Translations under genes and position numbers: made by a program
NCBI GenBank assembly: GCA_044348085.1
Contig: JBIKTM010000009.1
Location: forward strand, 1-64,000
DNA length: 64,000 bases
Source: Verrucolacustris sp044348085
Lineage (GTDB): Bacteria; Verrucomicrobiota; Verrucomicrobiia; Methylacidiphilales; Verrucolacustridaceae
Direction: 5' to 3'
Shown: piece by piece, positions 51,499-59,808 of the stretch
How positions within the stretch are numbered: the stretch's first letter is position 1
How the letters are laid out: each line of letters opens with the position of its first letter
The notes under the pieces: model-generated
Databases searched by the model: none
What the model saw: only the letters and a program-made list of their open reading frames with translations
What the model was told of the DNA's origin: nothing

Positions 51499-52908
51499 TC
51501 AGTTTTGGGCGAAGACCTTGCGTGCGTCGCTGACTTCACCCGTTACAGCAGCTGCTGCAACCATCACAGGGCTCATGAGCAGGGTGCGTCCAGTGGGGCT
51601 TCCTTGGCGACCTTTGAAGTTTCGGTTTGAGGAGGAGGCGCAGATCTCGTCCCCTACTAACTGGTCGGGGTTCATTCCGAGGCACATAGAACATCCAGCC
51701 TCGCGCCAGTCGAAACCCGCTTCTCGGAAGATCTTATCGATGCCCATCTCAGTGCAGATTTTGCTTACTCCCTGCGAGCCAGGGACGGCAATGGCACGAA
51801 TTCCTTTTGCTACCTTGCGGCCTTTTAGAAATTTCGAGGCCTCGACAAAATCGGAGACTCGAGCGTTCGTGCAGGAGCCGAAAAAGGCGACCTGAATCTT
51901 TTGGCCTGCAAGTTTTTGCCCCGCCTTAAATTTCATGAATTCAAGCGCCTCTTTGGCGGAGGAGCGGTCGGCCACGGGAAGCTGTTCGGGGGAGGGGATC
52001 GCTTCGTCGATGAAGATGCCCTGACCCGGATTGATGCCCCAGGTGACGGTGGGGCGTATTTCAGAGGCTTCAAAGACCTTCACATCGTCGTACACGGCAT
52101 CGGGATCAGAGGCCACTTTCCGCCATTCGGTCACAGCGGCATCCCAATCCTTTCCTTTTGGGCAGTAGGGGCGCCCTTTCAGATATTCGAAAGTCTTTTC
52201 GTCAGGATTGACGTAACCAACGCGGGCACCGCCTTCAATCGACATGTTGCAGATTGTCATTCGCTCCTCGATCGAGAGACCTTCGATCGTCGGGCCTGCA
52301 TATTCGTAAGCGTAACCAGTTCCGCCGTTCACCCCGAGTGTGCGGATGATGTGGAGGATAATGTCCTTTGCGTAGACCCCAGGACCTAATTTTCCCCGAA
52401 CTTCGATCTTTCGAACTTTCAAGGGGGAGAGAGCCATCGTCTGTGTCGCAAGGACGTCGCGAACTTGGCTTGTGCCAATTCCAAAAGCAACGGCACCGAA
52501 GGCGCCGTGGGTGGAGGTGTGGGAGTCTCCGCATGCGATGGTGGTGCCAGGTTGGGTGATGCCTTGTTCAGGTCCGACGATATGGACGATGCCCTGCTTT
52601 CCAGATGGGATATCGAAAAAGGTCACTCCGAAATCAGAACAGTTTTTGCGTAGCTCCTTGATCATGGCGTCTGCGAGGGTGTCCTTAAAAGGCTCCACAC
52701 GCTGGTCTGTCGGCACGATGTGATCGACCGTGGCAAAGGTGCGCCTTGGAAAGGCCACTTTGAGTCCAAGATCCCGAAGCATGCCAAAGGCCTGAGGGCT
52801 CGTGACCTCATGAATCAGATGGGTGCCAATAAAAAGTTGAGTCGAACCGTCGGGAAGTTTTTCGACGGCGTGCCGATCCCAAACCTTATGAAAAAGGGTT
52901 TTGCCCAT
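51499..52908 (-). CDS. leuC: 3-isopropylmalate dehydratase large subunit
   Basis: A 469-residue aconitase-family protein. CGDSHTSTHGAFGAVAFGIGTSQV, FFGSCTNARVSDFVEAS and CSMCLGMNPDQL supply the [4Fe-4S] cysteines, and GSPTGRTLLMSPVM the C-terminal Arg site. Works with LeuD encoded 1 nt downstream. Length is normal for LeuC. Confidence 0.96.
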   Translation of the reverse strand: MGKTLFHKVWDRHAVEKLPDGSTQLFIGTHLIHEVTSPQAFGMLRDLGLKVAFPRRTFATVDHIVPTDQRVEPFKDTLADAMIKELRKNCSDFGVTFFDIPSGKQGIVHIVGPEQGITQPGTTIACGDSHTSTHGAFGAVAFGIGTSQVRDVLATQTMALSPLKVRKIEVRGKLGPGVYAKDIILHIIRTLGVNGGTGYAYEYAGPTIEGLSIEERMTICNMSIEGGARVGYVNPDEKTFEYLKGRPYCPKGKDWDAAVTEWRKVASDPDAVYDDVKVFEASEIRPTVTWGINPGQGIFIDEAIPSPEQLPVADRSSAKEALEFMKFKAGQKLAGQKIQVAFFGSCTNARVSDFVEASKFLKGRKVAKGIRAIAVPGSQGVSKICTEMGIDKIFREAGFDWREAGCSMCLGMNPDQLVGDEICASSSNRNFKGRQGSPTGRTLLMSPVMVAAAAVTGEVSDARKVFAQN

Positions 52909-52967
52909 AAGTGTTGATCATAACGGATTTGAAACAGACAGGCAAACCGTGGGAATAGCAGATTACT

Positions 52968-53711
52968 TCAATTTACAGATCGTTTCCACAGCGTGGCGTC
53001 GGCAAAGGTGTACTGAAATTTGCGACGGTGCTCGCGGAGAAGAAATGGAAGATCTTGTCGATGAGCGAGTCGAAAGTGGGGCTGGAGAAGTTTCTTTAGG
53101 GTCGCGAATGAGTTTCTCCACCACTTGCTCTTAGGGGTGTATTCTTTGGACCAAGTATACGGGGATGTAAGAAGAAGAAACCCATTTGGTTTTACTAAAC
53201 TCGGAGCCACTTTTGAGGCAAAGAAAGTTGGGTTGGGCAGGCGATCGATTAAGTTGGCAGCTAAAACGAGATCAAAAGTTCCCAGGTTTCTTGGCAGGTG
53301 AAGGGCGTCACCAACCTGAAAGTGGACGTTATTTCTATCGATACGGGCATCGACTTTAGCGTGAGATGGGGTGGTGTGGTTGCCTTCCTCGCAAAGTTGA
53401 AACTTTAGGTGACCACTTTTTTTCAGCTGATTTGCCGAATGGATAAAAGAGCGAGAGTAGTCAATTCCAACCACTTCAGTGCATCGACGGGCAAGTTCGA
53501 AAGTGGAGCGCCCAACGGCACAACCCAGATCCAAGGCCCTCGAATGTGAGCCTTTTGCCTTCGAAAAGAGGAGATGGGCACAGGTGTAGGGAAAGTTACG
53601 CACTCCTTTGGGGGGTGTAATCCCTTTGGGAAGTAGCTGTGACGGTTCGTGGTAGTGAAACGCCAAATACTCCGCCAAGACGGAGGACTTTTCGTAGGTC
53701 GAGGATTTCAG
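52968..53711 (-). CDS. Putative 4-mercaptohistidine N1-methyltransferase (OvoA C-terminal type)
   Basis: A SAM-dependent methyltransferase. EYLAFHYHEPSQLLP, RALDLGCAVGRSTFELARRC (SAM motif I), DLVLAANLIDRLPNP and LLLTSPYTWSKEYTP match the OvoA C-terminal domain family that N-methylates 4-mercaptohistidine to ovothiol. The sulfoxide synthase part of OvoA is absent here. TTG at 53678 would start at AEYLAFHY; the upstream frame TYEKSSVL looks like family sequence, so I extend to CTG 53709-53711, which would form a CTGA overlap with the previous stop. That start is uncertain (247 versus 236 residues). Confidence 0.78.
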   Translation of the reverse strand: MKSSTYEKSSVLAEYLAFHYHEPSQLLPKGITPPKGVRNFPYTCAHLLFSKAKGSHSRALDLGCAVGRSTFELARRCTEVVGIDYSRSFIHSANQLKKSGHLKFQLCEEGNHTTPSHAKVDARIDRNNVHFQVGDALHLPRNLGTFDLVLAANLIDRLPNPTFFASKVAPSLVKPNGFLLLTSPYTWSKEYTPKSKWWRNSFATLKKLLQPHFRLAHRQDLPFLLREHRRKFQYTFADATLWKRSVN

Positions 53712-54865
53712 GCGAGCAGTTTTTGGAGGTAGGGAGCAGGTTGATACGCCTCGATTACCACCTGGGTCTTTCCGTCACGATGCATTCGTACCTGCTGAAG
53801 TTGAATCTCGGGAGTCTTGTGGGGGGCATAAAGAATATCATCATGAGTTGCGTTAATCCTCTCAGCAAACTTATCGGGGGTCAGATGGCCGCCCAAATGA
53901 TCGGATCGCCCTGTTGCAACATGGATCGTACCTAAAATCTTCTCATCCTGAATATCCCGACCGCTGAAGGGTAGGAGTTGCGTTCCGAAACCAAGTTCGC
54001 CCAACTCTCCGACGACGGGATCGCGCTGGAGCTTGGCAACGTGATGTTCGAAGGTCTTAGAGTTGCCTGAAAGGAAGGTTCCACCCACTTGCCTGCCTTT
54101 TTTGACATCTAGAATGGCGAGGGTTCCGTCCTCGAACTTCATGGGCATCTGTCCATGGGCGTCTGTGGGTACAAAATAGACTTCGCCAGCAGGCAGATTC
54201 GCAACGTCTGGGGTTTTGCCGCGGCACAAACCGTGGGACTTTTGGGCCTCCTGCTTCCCAAGATCGAGGTGCAGCGTGCAGGACTTATCGGCGACTTTGT
54301 AATCGATTTCGACCCAATCGGATTTTGTTAGGCCAAGACGAAGCTTTTCCGCCTGCTTGCTGACCTCGTTGTAGTCGACGGCGAGACCGGTTTTGAGAAT
54401 GATATCATTGAGTCCGTGCAGAGTGGCTCCGCGGAAACCGTGTTTCTTGGCGGAGGCTGTGAGGGGAGCCGTTGCCGAGTAGGTCGAGATGCAAAGGATG
54501 ATGTCATATTTTGGATAGATATCTTTTTCAAATGAGAGGCGATTGCCTTTGGTGTCCACAGCAAGGTCATCCATATCCAGATTGCTACCCCCCGTTTTTT
54601 TGTAGGCGTAGAGGTCGCCTCCTGTGAGCCCTAGCTCTTTGCCGGCTCCATTGTTAATCCCTTGGTAGAAGATGTCGTGGGCGTACTTCTGAACAGTCAG
54701 GGAGGGATTTTTGAGGAATGAGAAGTCTTTGACTTGGGTTGGATCATCTAGATCGATGAGGACGCATGTCTTTTCGCCTTTCGACGGTTCGAAAACGGTT
54801 CTAAGAAGGCGCACGAGGTCGAAGGATGGGAATGAGGTTGGAATGGCAAGTGAAGATGTAGACAT
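53708..54865 (-). CDS. M29-like aminopeptidase (COG2309-type)
   Basis: A 385-residue protein. LPAGEVYFVPTDAHGQMPMKF, VGELGFGTQL, KILGTIHVATGRSDHLGG match the metal-site region of thermophilic M29 aminopeptidases (PAGEV...GELGIG...GTIHxALG). The N-terminal half is more divergent. I infer an aminopeptidase, possibly of narrow specificity. Its stop touches the methyltransferase gene; the two look like one operon, divergent from an M20 peptidase. Confidence 0.65.
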   Translation of the reverse strand: MSTSSLAIPTSFPSFDLVRLLRTVFEPSKGEKTCVLIDLDDPTQVKDFSFLKNPSLTVQKYAHDIFYQGINNGAGKELGLTGGDLYAYKKTGGSNLDMDDLAVDTKGNRLSFEKDIYPKYDIILCISTYSATAPLTASAKKHGFRGATLHGLNDIILKTGLAVDYNEVSKQAEKLRLGLTKSDWVEIDYKVADKSCTLHLDLGKQEAQKSHGLCRGKTPDVANLPAGEVYFVPTDAHGQMPMKFEDGTLAILDVKKGRQVGGTFLSGNSKTFEHHVAKLQRDPVVGELGELGFGTQLLPFSGRDIQDEKILGTIHVATGRSDHLGGHLTPDKFAERINATHDDILYAPHKTPEIQLQQVRMHRDGKTQVVIEAYQPAPYLQKLLA

Positions 54866-54962
54866 CTGATGATCTTAGCGTTGTTTTTGGCCCTAGCAAA
54901 TCTGGTCTAAAAACATTTCCGCGGGGCTGGCTTACAAGGCGGGGCTGGTGCAAAATACAAGA

Positions 54963-56309
54963 ATGGCTCTTCTGAACAGTGCAAAAGAGGAATATTTTGA
55001 TTTCCTGCGTTTCGCAACGGTCTCGGCGGATCCTGCCCGTGCGCAGACAATGAAAGATTGTGCCACTTGGTTGGCGGGAAAGTTCAAGGGAATGGGAATG
55101 AATTCGGAGATTGTGCCCACGGCAGGGGCACCGGTTGTTTTGGCTTTTTGGAGGAAAGGCGGTTCGGCCAACCGGCGGACCGTTTTGATCTATGGCCACT
55201 ACGATGTGCAGCCTGCGGAGATGGGGGATGGGTGGACGGGAGATCCTTTTGAGCCTCGCTTGGTGGACGGAATGGTGGTCGCGAGAGGTTCGACCGACAA
55301 CAAAGGGCAGATTTTTGCGCATATGATGGGGGTGGCGGAGAAAATCAAGGCGGGTGGCCCGGAGACCGATGTGATCTTTGTCGTGGAGGGAGAGGAAGAG
55401 GTGGGCAGTGACAATCTCGAGGGTGTTTTGCGTGACAGGAAAGTGGAGCTGGCGTGTGATGTCGCCGTCATTTCCGACACCAATATGGCGGGGCCTGACA
55501 AACCCACTCTGACATACGGTTTGCGTGGAATCAGCGCTTTGGAAGTGGAACTCACGGGTCCGTCGCACGATCTTCACTCCGGTGTTTATGGGGGGGCAGT
55601 TGTAAATCCGATTACAGTGCTAACCCGGTTGCTGGCGGGGCTTCATCACGAAACGGGCCAGGTGGCTGTTCCTGGGTTTTACAAAAAGGTGAGGAAGGTG
55701 GCTGCTTGGGAAAGAAAAGCCGCAAAAGCCTTGGGAGTTCCTGATGCGGAGGTGAGGCGTCAGGCAGGAAGTCCGGCTTTGGGTGGGGAGTCTGGATTTT
55801 CCGCAATCGAAAGAATCGGAATGAGACCGACGGCGGAGATCAACGGAATTACGGGGGGATATCAGGGTCCCGGACCCAAAACGGTTTTGCCCAGCAAGGC
55901 CTCGGCTAAGTTGACGTTTCGTTTGGTGCCAAACCAAGATCCCAAGGAGATTGCAGACCTCGTAGAGAAGGATCTAAAAAAGCGATGTCCAAAAACGGTG
56001 AAGTTAAAGGTGACTCGGCACCACGGTGGATTTCCCTATTTTTGTGATCCCACCAAAGGCTTTGGCCCTGCTGCATCTAAAGCCTTGAGTCAGGCTTGGG
56101 GAGGAAAAAGAGTGGATTACCTTTTAGAGGGTGGAACCATTCCAATCGTGAGCGTGATCAAAAAAGTTCTAGGTGTGGAGACCTTACTGGTGGGATTAAG
56201 TTTGCCTGACTGCCGTGCGCATGGTCCGGACGAAACCTTTCCGATCAAATACTTGGAACGAGGGGCAAAGATGAATCAAGCTTTGTTGCGGGAGATTGCG
56301 GCCGTTTGA
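54963..56309 (+). CDS. M20-family dipeptidase
   Basis: A 448-residue metallopeptidase. LIYGHYDVQPAEMGDGW and ASTDNKGQ-type RGSTDNKGQIFAHMMG carry the first metal His and Asp, VEGEEEVGSDNLEGVL the catalytic Glu pair, and the dimerisation domain follows (GISALEVELTGPSHDLHSG). This matches M20 dipeptidases such as the CNDP-like group. ATG 54963; a GTG at 54948 would add five residues. Divergent from the M29-like gene. Confidence 0.88.
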   Translation: MALLNSAKEEYFDFLRFATVSADPARAQTMKDCATWLAGKFKGMGMNSEIVPTAGAPVVLAFWRKGGSANRRTVLIYGHYDVQPAEMGDGWTGDPFEPRLVDGMVVARGSTDNKGQIFAHMMGVAEKIKAGGPETDVIFVVEGEEEVGSDNLEGVLRDRKVELACDVAVISDTNMAGPDKPTLTYGLRGISALEVELTGPSHDLHSGVYGGAVVNPITVLTRLLAGLHHETGQVAVPGFYKKVRKVAAWERKAAKALGVPDAEVRRQAGSPALGGESGFSAIERIGMRPTAEINGITGGYQGPGPKTVLPSKASAKLTFRLVPNQDPKEIADLVEKDLKKRCPKTVKLKVTRHHGGFPYFCDPTKGFGPAASKALSQAWGGKRVDYLLEGGTIPIVSVIKKVLGVETLLVGLSLPDCRAHGPDETFPIKYLERGAKMNQALLREIAAV

Positions 56310-56343
56310 GTTCTTTCGTTAAGAGATACAAGATGGAAGACAC

Positions 56344-56416
<73 letters not shown>

Positions 56417-56534
56417 CTGGTTTTGCGGCAATAGGTCAGGTTTGGGCGAAATTCATTCACCAGTTGTGGACAGGTTTGCAAAATGGAAAAAAGATTTTGC
56501 AGGAAGGGGGGCTCCTTTGGGGTGTTATAGGTGA

Positions 56535-57266
56535 ATGCAGTTACAGATTATTTCCCTATTTTTGTTGGGGCTTGTTTCGATGGGTTGGGCACAAGGAAGT
56601 GCCGAAAACCTTTCTCGGGCTCAAGAGAGGATTGGGGAGCAGTCTTGGCCTAAGAAACCAGGGAATCAGGTGAGTTCTTTCGCGGGTAAAATGACCGATT
56701 TCAAACAGATCGATACGAAAAATTATGAGAAGGGAAAATCATTCGATGGGTCACGAGTCTATGGGGATCGAAAAGAGTCGAGCCTAGCCTCAACGCCTCT
56801 TTGGGAGCAGAGGACCTCAAAGCTGGAGGGTAAAGACTCCTCTTGGTCGGGTCGCCAAGCCTCGGGAATGAGTGCGAGGCGTAATGAAACATACGGAGAT
56901 GGGCAAATGTCCTCTTGGCAGAGGAAGGAAGAGTTTGAAAAGAGGAGTGTGGCCAGCAAAGACGGGCCCGATTGGATTTCGCGAGCGAGTCCTAAGTTCC
57001 AGAGTCGTGAAGGTGGGGTGGTTATGTATGAGGGTAGACTCACTCGGGTGCGCGAAAACGTTGTGAGAGATGATTCCTTGGGGAGGCGGGATTTAGGAGA
57101 AGGGAGGAAAGAGATGTTTAGTCCGTACGAGGTTCAGAGGCTCCTTGAGGCAAAGGGACGGACATCCGATCCTCATCAACCCTCTCCTGTAAAAGCAGAA
57201 ATTAAGGCTGAATCTGCAGGGGCATTTCGGCCCGTAGTTGCGGGTAGTTCACCAAACTCGCCGTAA
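56535..57266 (+). CDS. Exported Ser/Lys-rich protein of unknown function
   Basis: A 243-residue protein with signal peptide (MQLQIISLFLLGLVSMGWAQG). The mature chain is hydrophilic and low in hydrophobic core residues, rich in Ser, Lys, Arg and Gly with repeated W-containing short stretches (SSWSGRQASG, SSWQRKEEFEKR). Probably intrinsically disordered. A folded segment may be GREGGVVMYEGRLTRVRENVV-like near the middle. It ends by overlapping the convergent BsuPI gene by 65 nt. Confidence 0.65.
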   Translation: MQLQIISLFLLGLVSMGWAQGSAENLSRAQERIGEQSWPKKPGNQVSSFAGKMTDFKQIDTKNYEKGKSFDGSRVYGDRKESSLASTPLWEQRTSKLEGKDSSWSGRQASGMSARRNETYGDGQMSSWQRKEEFEKRSVASKDGPDWISRASPKFQSREGGVVMYEGRLTRVRENVVRDDSLGRRDLGEGRKEMFSPYEVQRLLEAKGRTSDPHQPSPVKAEIKAESAGAFRPVVAGSSPNSP

Positions 57267-57801
57267 TAGTGGATTGGCCTGCTGGAATTTTTCCGCGAAG
57301 AGCCTGGTAGGGGATGGTCAGTTGGTAGTTCAGATGTTCTCCTGCGTTCAAGTAGCTGTACCCTGCGTCTTGCGCGAAGTCGTAATCCTCTGACCAAGTA
57401 TAAACTGTTTTCCCCTCCGAATTGCGGATGACGGCCTCGCAGCGCTGGGCGGTCGGGAAGTAGAGAGTGGATCCTTTGTCCGACTCATTTTTCAAAGTGA
57501 ATTTGATTACGATCAGGTCGTTGGGTTGAGGGTCGCGAATTCTTTGGAGAGTCAGTTCGGTTGGGGAAACTTCCATGCGGGCTTGGTATGAATCGAGATT
57601 GAGTTCGTTAGCGCCCTCGAATCGTTTTTTTGAGCCCTGCATAAAGAGTCCTCCTTTGATGAGGCCTGGGGCTGAAAGGAATTTATCAGGTTGGCTGGTG
57701 CGGGAGGCGGTGTCTGAAATGTCGGCCGCGAGGGAGGGCAGAAGGGAAAGGGCGAGAAAACCAACCAGTAAGGTGATTACGGATAGGAGCGCTTTCACCA
57801 A
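57202..57801 (-). CDS. Exported BsuPI-domain protein
   Basis: A 199-residue protein with signal peptide (VKALLSVITLLVGFLALSLLPSLA). The C-terminal half (about 85-190) fits the BsuPI domain: IVIKFTLKNESDKGSTLYFPTAQRCEAVI, TVYTWSEDYDF, LNAGEHLNYQLTIP and Gly-Lys-Ile-Pro near the end. BsuPI is an inhibitor of the intracellular subtilisin of Bacillus; a secreted relative next to a large secreted subtilisin-like protease is suggestive. Function is inferred. Confidence 0.75.
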   Translation of the reverse strand: MVKALLSVITLLVGFLALSLLPSLAADISDTASRTSQPDKFLSAPGLIKGGLFMQGSKKRFEGANELNLDSYQARMEVSPTELTLQRIRDPQPNDLIVIKFTLKNESDKGSTLYFPTAQRCEAVIRNSEGKTVYTWSEDYDFAQDAGYSYLNAGEHLNYQLTIPYQALRGKIPAGQSTITASLVNYPQLRAEMPLQIQP

Positions 57802-57877
57802 ACCATCTTAGTGGCTTTTACCAAAAATGACAAATCAGGTCGTTTCCTTTGTGGGAATGGGATAAGATATTGGCCTC

Positions 57878-58360
57878 ATGAGGACATGTTACAAATTCCT
57901 AATCGTCGTGGTGGGGTGCACCCTGTGGATGGGGGCGGCGCAGAAACCCCCCTTTTTGCTGAGGATTCATTTACAGGCGACGGAGGGTGCGAAGGGGATG
58001 GTTTCTGTTCCTGTTACCCTTTTTCAGCCGAGCGAAACAATCGCCATCCAGAGTCTTCCTGAGGTAACGGAAAAAGAGATTCGCAAAGTTTCGACACGTG
58101 TGGATGGGACGGTGCTGGTGGAGTTTAATGATTTTGGACGGACCAAACTGGAGGTCGGAACGAGTACCGGAAGAGGCATGATTTTAGTCGTTCTTGTGAA
58201 TGGAAGGGTTGTCTATGCGCCGAGAATTGACACCGTGATCACAAATGGATCGATCCTGCTACCGCCGGGATCCATTACGCCTGACGAGATTTTGCAAGTG
58301 AATGCTGAGGTGGAGAAGTTGAAGGGCCAGAGATTGAAGGACGTGCCTCAATCCAATTAA
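57878..58360 (+). CDS. Exported small protein with SecD P1-head-like segment
   Basis: A 160-residue protein with a signal segment (CYKFLIVVVGCTLWMGAAQ). Its C-terminal part, ILVVLVNGRVVYAPRIDTVITNGSILLPPGSITPDEI, resembles the P1-head subdomain of SecD (VLDGKVxSAPxIxxPIxGGxxxIxG), though without the rest of SecD. Periplasmic by prediction. No family member is certain to me. Spaced 76 bp from the divergent BsuPI gene. Confidence 0.55.
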   Translation: MRTCYKFLIVVVGCTLWMGAAQKPPFLLRIHLQATEGAKGMVSVPVTLFQPSETIAIQSLPEVTEKEIRKVSTRVDGTVLVEFNDFGRTKLEVGTSTGRGMILVVLVNGRVVYAPRIDTVITNGSILLPPGSITPDEILQVNAEVEKLKGQRLKDVPQSN

Positions 58361-58451
58361 AGATCAGGCCCATTGAACTTATTCCCCACCCATTCGATAC
58401 GAATTCAAGAAATCACTCGACGCTCATCTGTGGGCGGGCAATTCAAAGGGG

Positions 58452-59642
58452 GTGAAAAATCTGTTTATAGCCCTAATTGGGCTATCCCTGTGTGAAGTAC
58501 ATTTCGTTCATGCCGCGACACAATCCAGTAACGGAGGACTGGCTGAATCCTCAGAAGACCGGCAAAGAATTATGGGAGGTATGCCGACGAGGGCGGAGCT
58601 TAAACTCAGGCGTGCGCGTGCGACAAACGCGCCCGTTTCATTCTTAATTAATCCAAAGACGGAGAGGGTGGAGGCGAGGGATATCGATAGTGCTTTGATC
58701 GAAGAGTATTCCCCTGGAGCGATTGGGCACCTCCTTGATGTTGGGGGGTATGAGTTGAAGGTAAGTTTTGGTAGAGATGAAAGTCGACGTCTTTCCCTCT
58801 TGCTCCGCCCTGGACCTGCCCAAGCAAAACCGGTGCAAGTCTCGGTTTTTCAGCGTCGGCTGATTCTTCCCCCGGGAACGAGTGTGTCTGCTTTTATGGA
58901 GGGGGATGGGAGGGTGACGATCGAGCCTTGTTTGACTGGAACGATTTACTATTTGGATACCCAACCCACGGCAGTGGATGTGCCAGAGGATAAAGTGACG
59001 CTGCTGGCCTCCAAAAATCTAGTACGTATAGGGCGAGAGGTGGAGCAAGGGAAGTTGCCGGACGAGGAGATGGTGGATGCCGTTGTAGCGGGCAAAATTG
59101 AGACGGAAGAAAAACAGACATCCAAGAATAATGCAGGGTTGGCGGTGGGCGGGTGGTTGCAAAATGCGGGAACTTCACTCCTTGGGTTGCCGAATCCCGA
59201 GACAACCCCGCCCGCAACAGTGGTAAAGGTCGCATCTGGAACGCCCGAGCTTTCGGCTCCTGCACCACAGAGCCTGACACCTAATTTTGATCCTAGTCCT
59301 GTGCCTTCTGGTAGAAATATTCCGAGCAAACAGGTGACCCAGAACGTGAAAGTTATCGCATTAAGAGGAGATGTGGGCGAAGCGGCCCTTGCACAGGAGC
59401 CACTACTTTACGAAGAAGGGGATCGTCGGGATTTGACGAGGGCGAGTAAAAAAGGCCTTGCGGCACGACCACTGGAGAATCCTGAACTGGTTTTGTCTGC
59501 ACCTGCGGAGACACTTGAGAATAAGCCTCCTGGTGATTCGGCTGGGAACGCTGTTGTTCGGGCGTTTCGATCTTTCCTTGGGATGCCTGAAGCCAAGACC
59601 GTTCAGGCAGAGGCGGATAAGCTTGCTGGTAAGAAGCAGTAA
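58452..59642 (+). CDS. Exported protein of unknown function
   Basis: A 396-residue protein from GTG 58452 with signal peptide (VKNLFIALIGLSLCEVHFVHA). The first 190 mature residues form a compact beta-rich region (SFLINPKTERVEARDIDSAL, VSVFQRRLILPPGTSVSAF); the last 180 are Pro/Ala/Thr-rich, probably disordered, with a short amphipathic end (NAVVRAFRSFLGMPEAKTV). I recognise no family. It precedes the subtilisin-like protease gene in the same direction. Confidence 0.7.
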   Translation: MKNLFIALIGLSLCEVHFVHAATQSSNGGLAESSEDRQRIMGGMPTRAELKLRRARATNAPVSFLINPKTERVEARDIDSALIEEYSPGAIGHLLDVGGYELKVSFGRDESRRLSLLLRPGPAQAKPVQVSVFQRRLILPPGTSVSAFMEGDGRVTIEPCLTGTIYYLDTQPTAVDVPEDKVTLLASKNLVRIGREVEQGKLPDEEMVDAVVAGKIETEEKQTSKNNAGLAVGGWLQNAGTSLLGLPNPETTPPATVVKVASGTPELSAPAPQSLTPNFDPSPVPSGRNIPSKQVTQNVKVIALRGDVGEAALAQEPLLYEEGDRRDLTRASKKGLAARPLENPELVLSAPAETLENKPPGDSAGNAVVRAFRSFLGMPEAKTVQAEADKLAGKKQ

Positions 59643-59721
59643 ACCTCACAAAAAAATAGCACGAGGATTAAATCAAGGGTTTGTCGTTATCTCCTTATTG
59701 CGCTTTCGCGAGCCTTTGAAC

Positions 59722-59739
59722 TTATCCCTTTTGGGATAA
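59722..59739 (+). terminator. Hairpin upstream of the protease gene
   Basis: TTATCCC and GGGATAA pair perfectly around a TTTT loop, in the AT-rich gap between the exported protein gene and the protease gene. There is no U tract after the stem, so a terminator is possible but weak; a protein-binding dyad is the alternative. Confidence 0.4.
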
Positions 59740-59808
59740 AATAAAGTAATGGAAATACACTTTTAATAGAATTTGACTTTCTAATTTATTAATCTTAGTT
59801 GTGTGGTT

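Noticed and set aside
56478..56500. A GCAAAAT/ATTTTGC inverted repeat between the CAT tRNA and the next gene
   Set aside because: A 7-bp dyad with a 9-nt loop and no T tract; too weak to assign a function.
59772..59800. A TTGACT box upstream of the protease gene as a sigma-70 promoter
   Set aside because: No good -10 hexamer at 16-18 nt spacing could be found, so no promoter is claimed.
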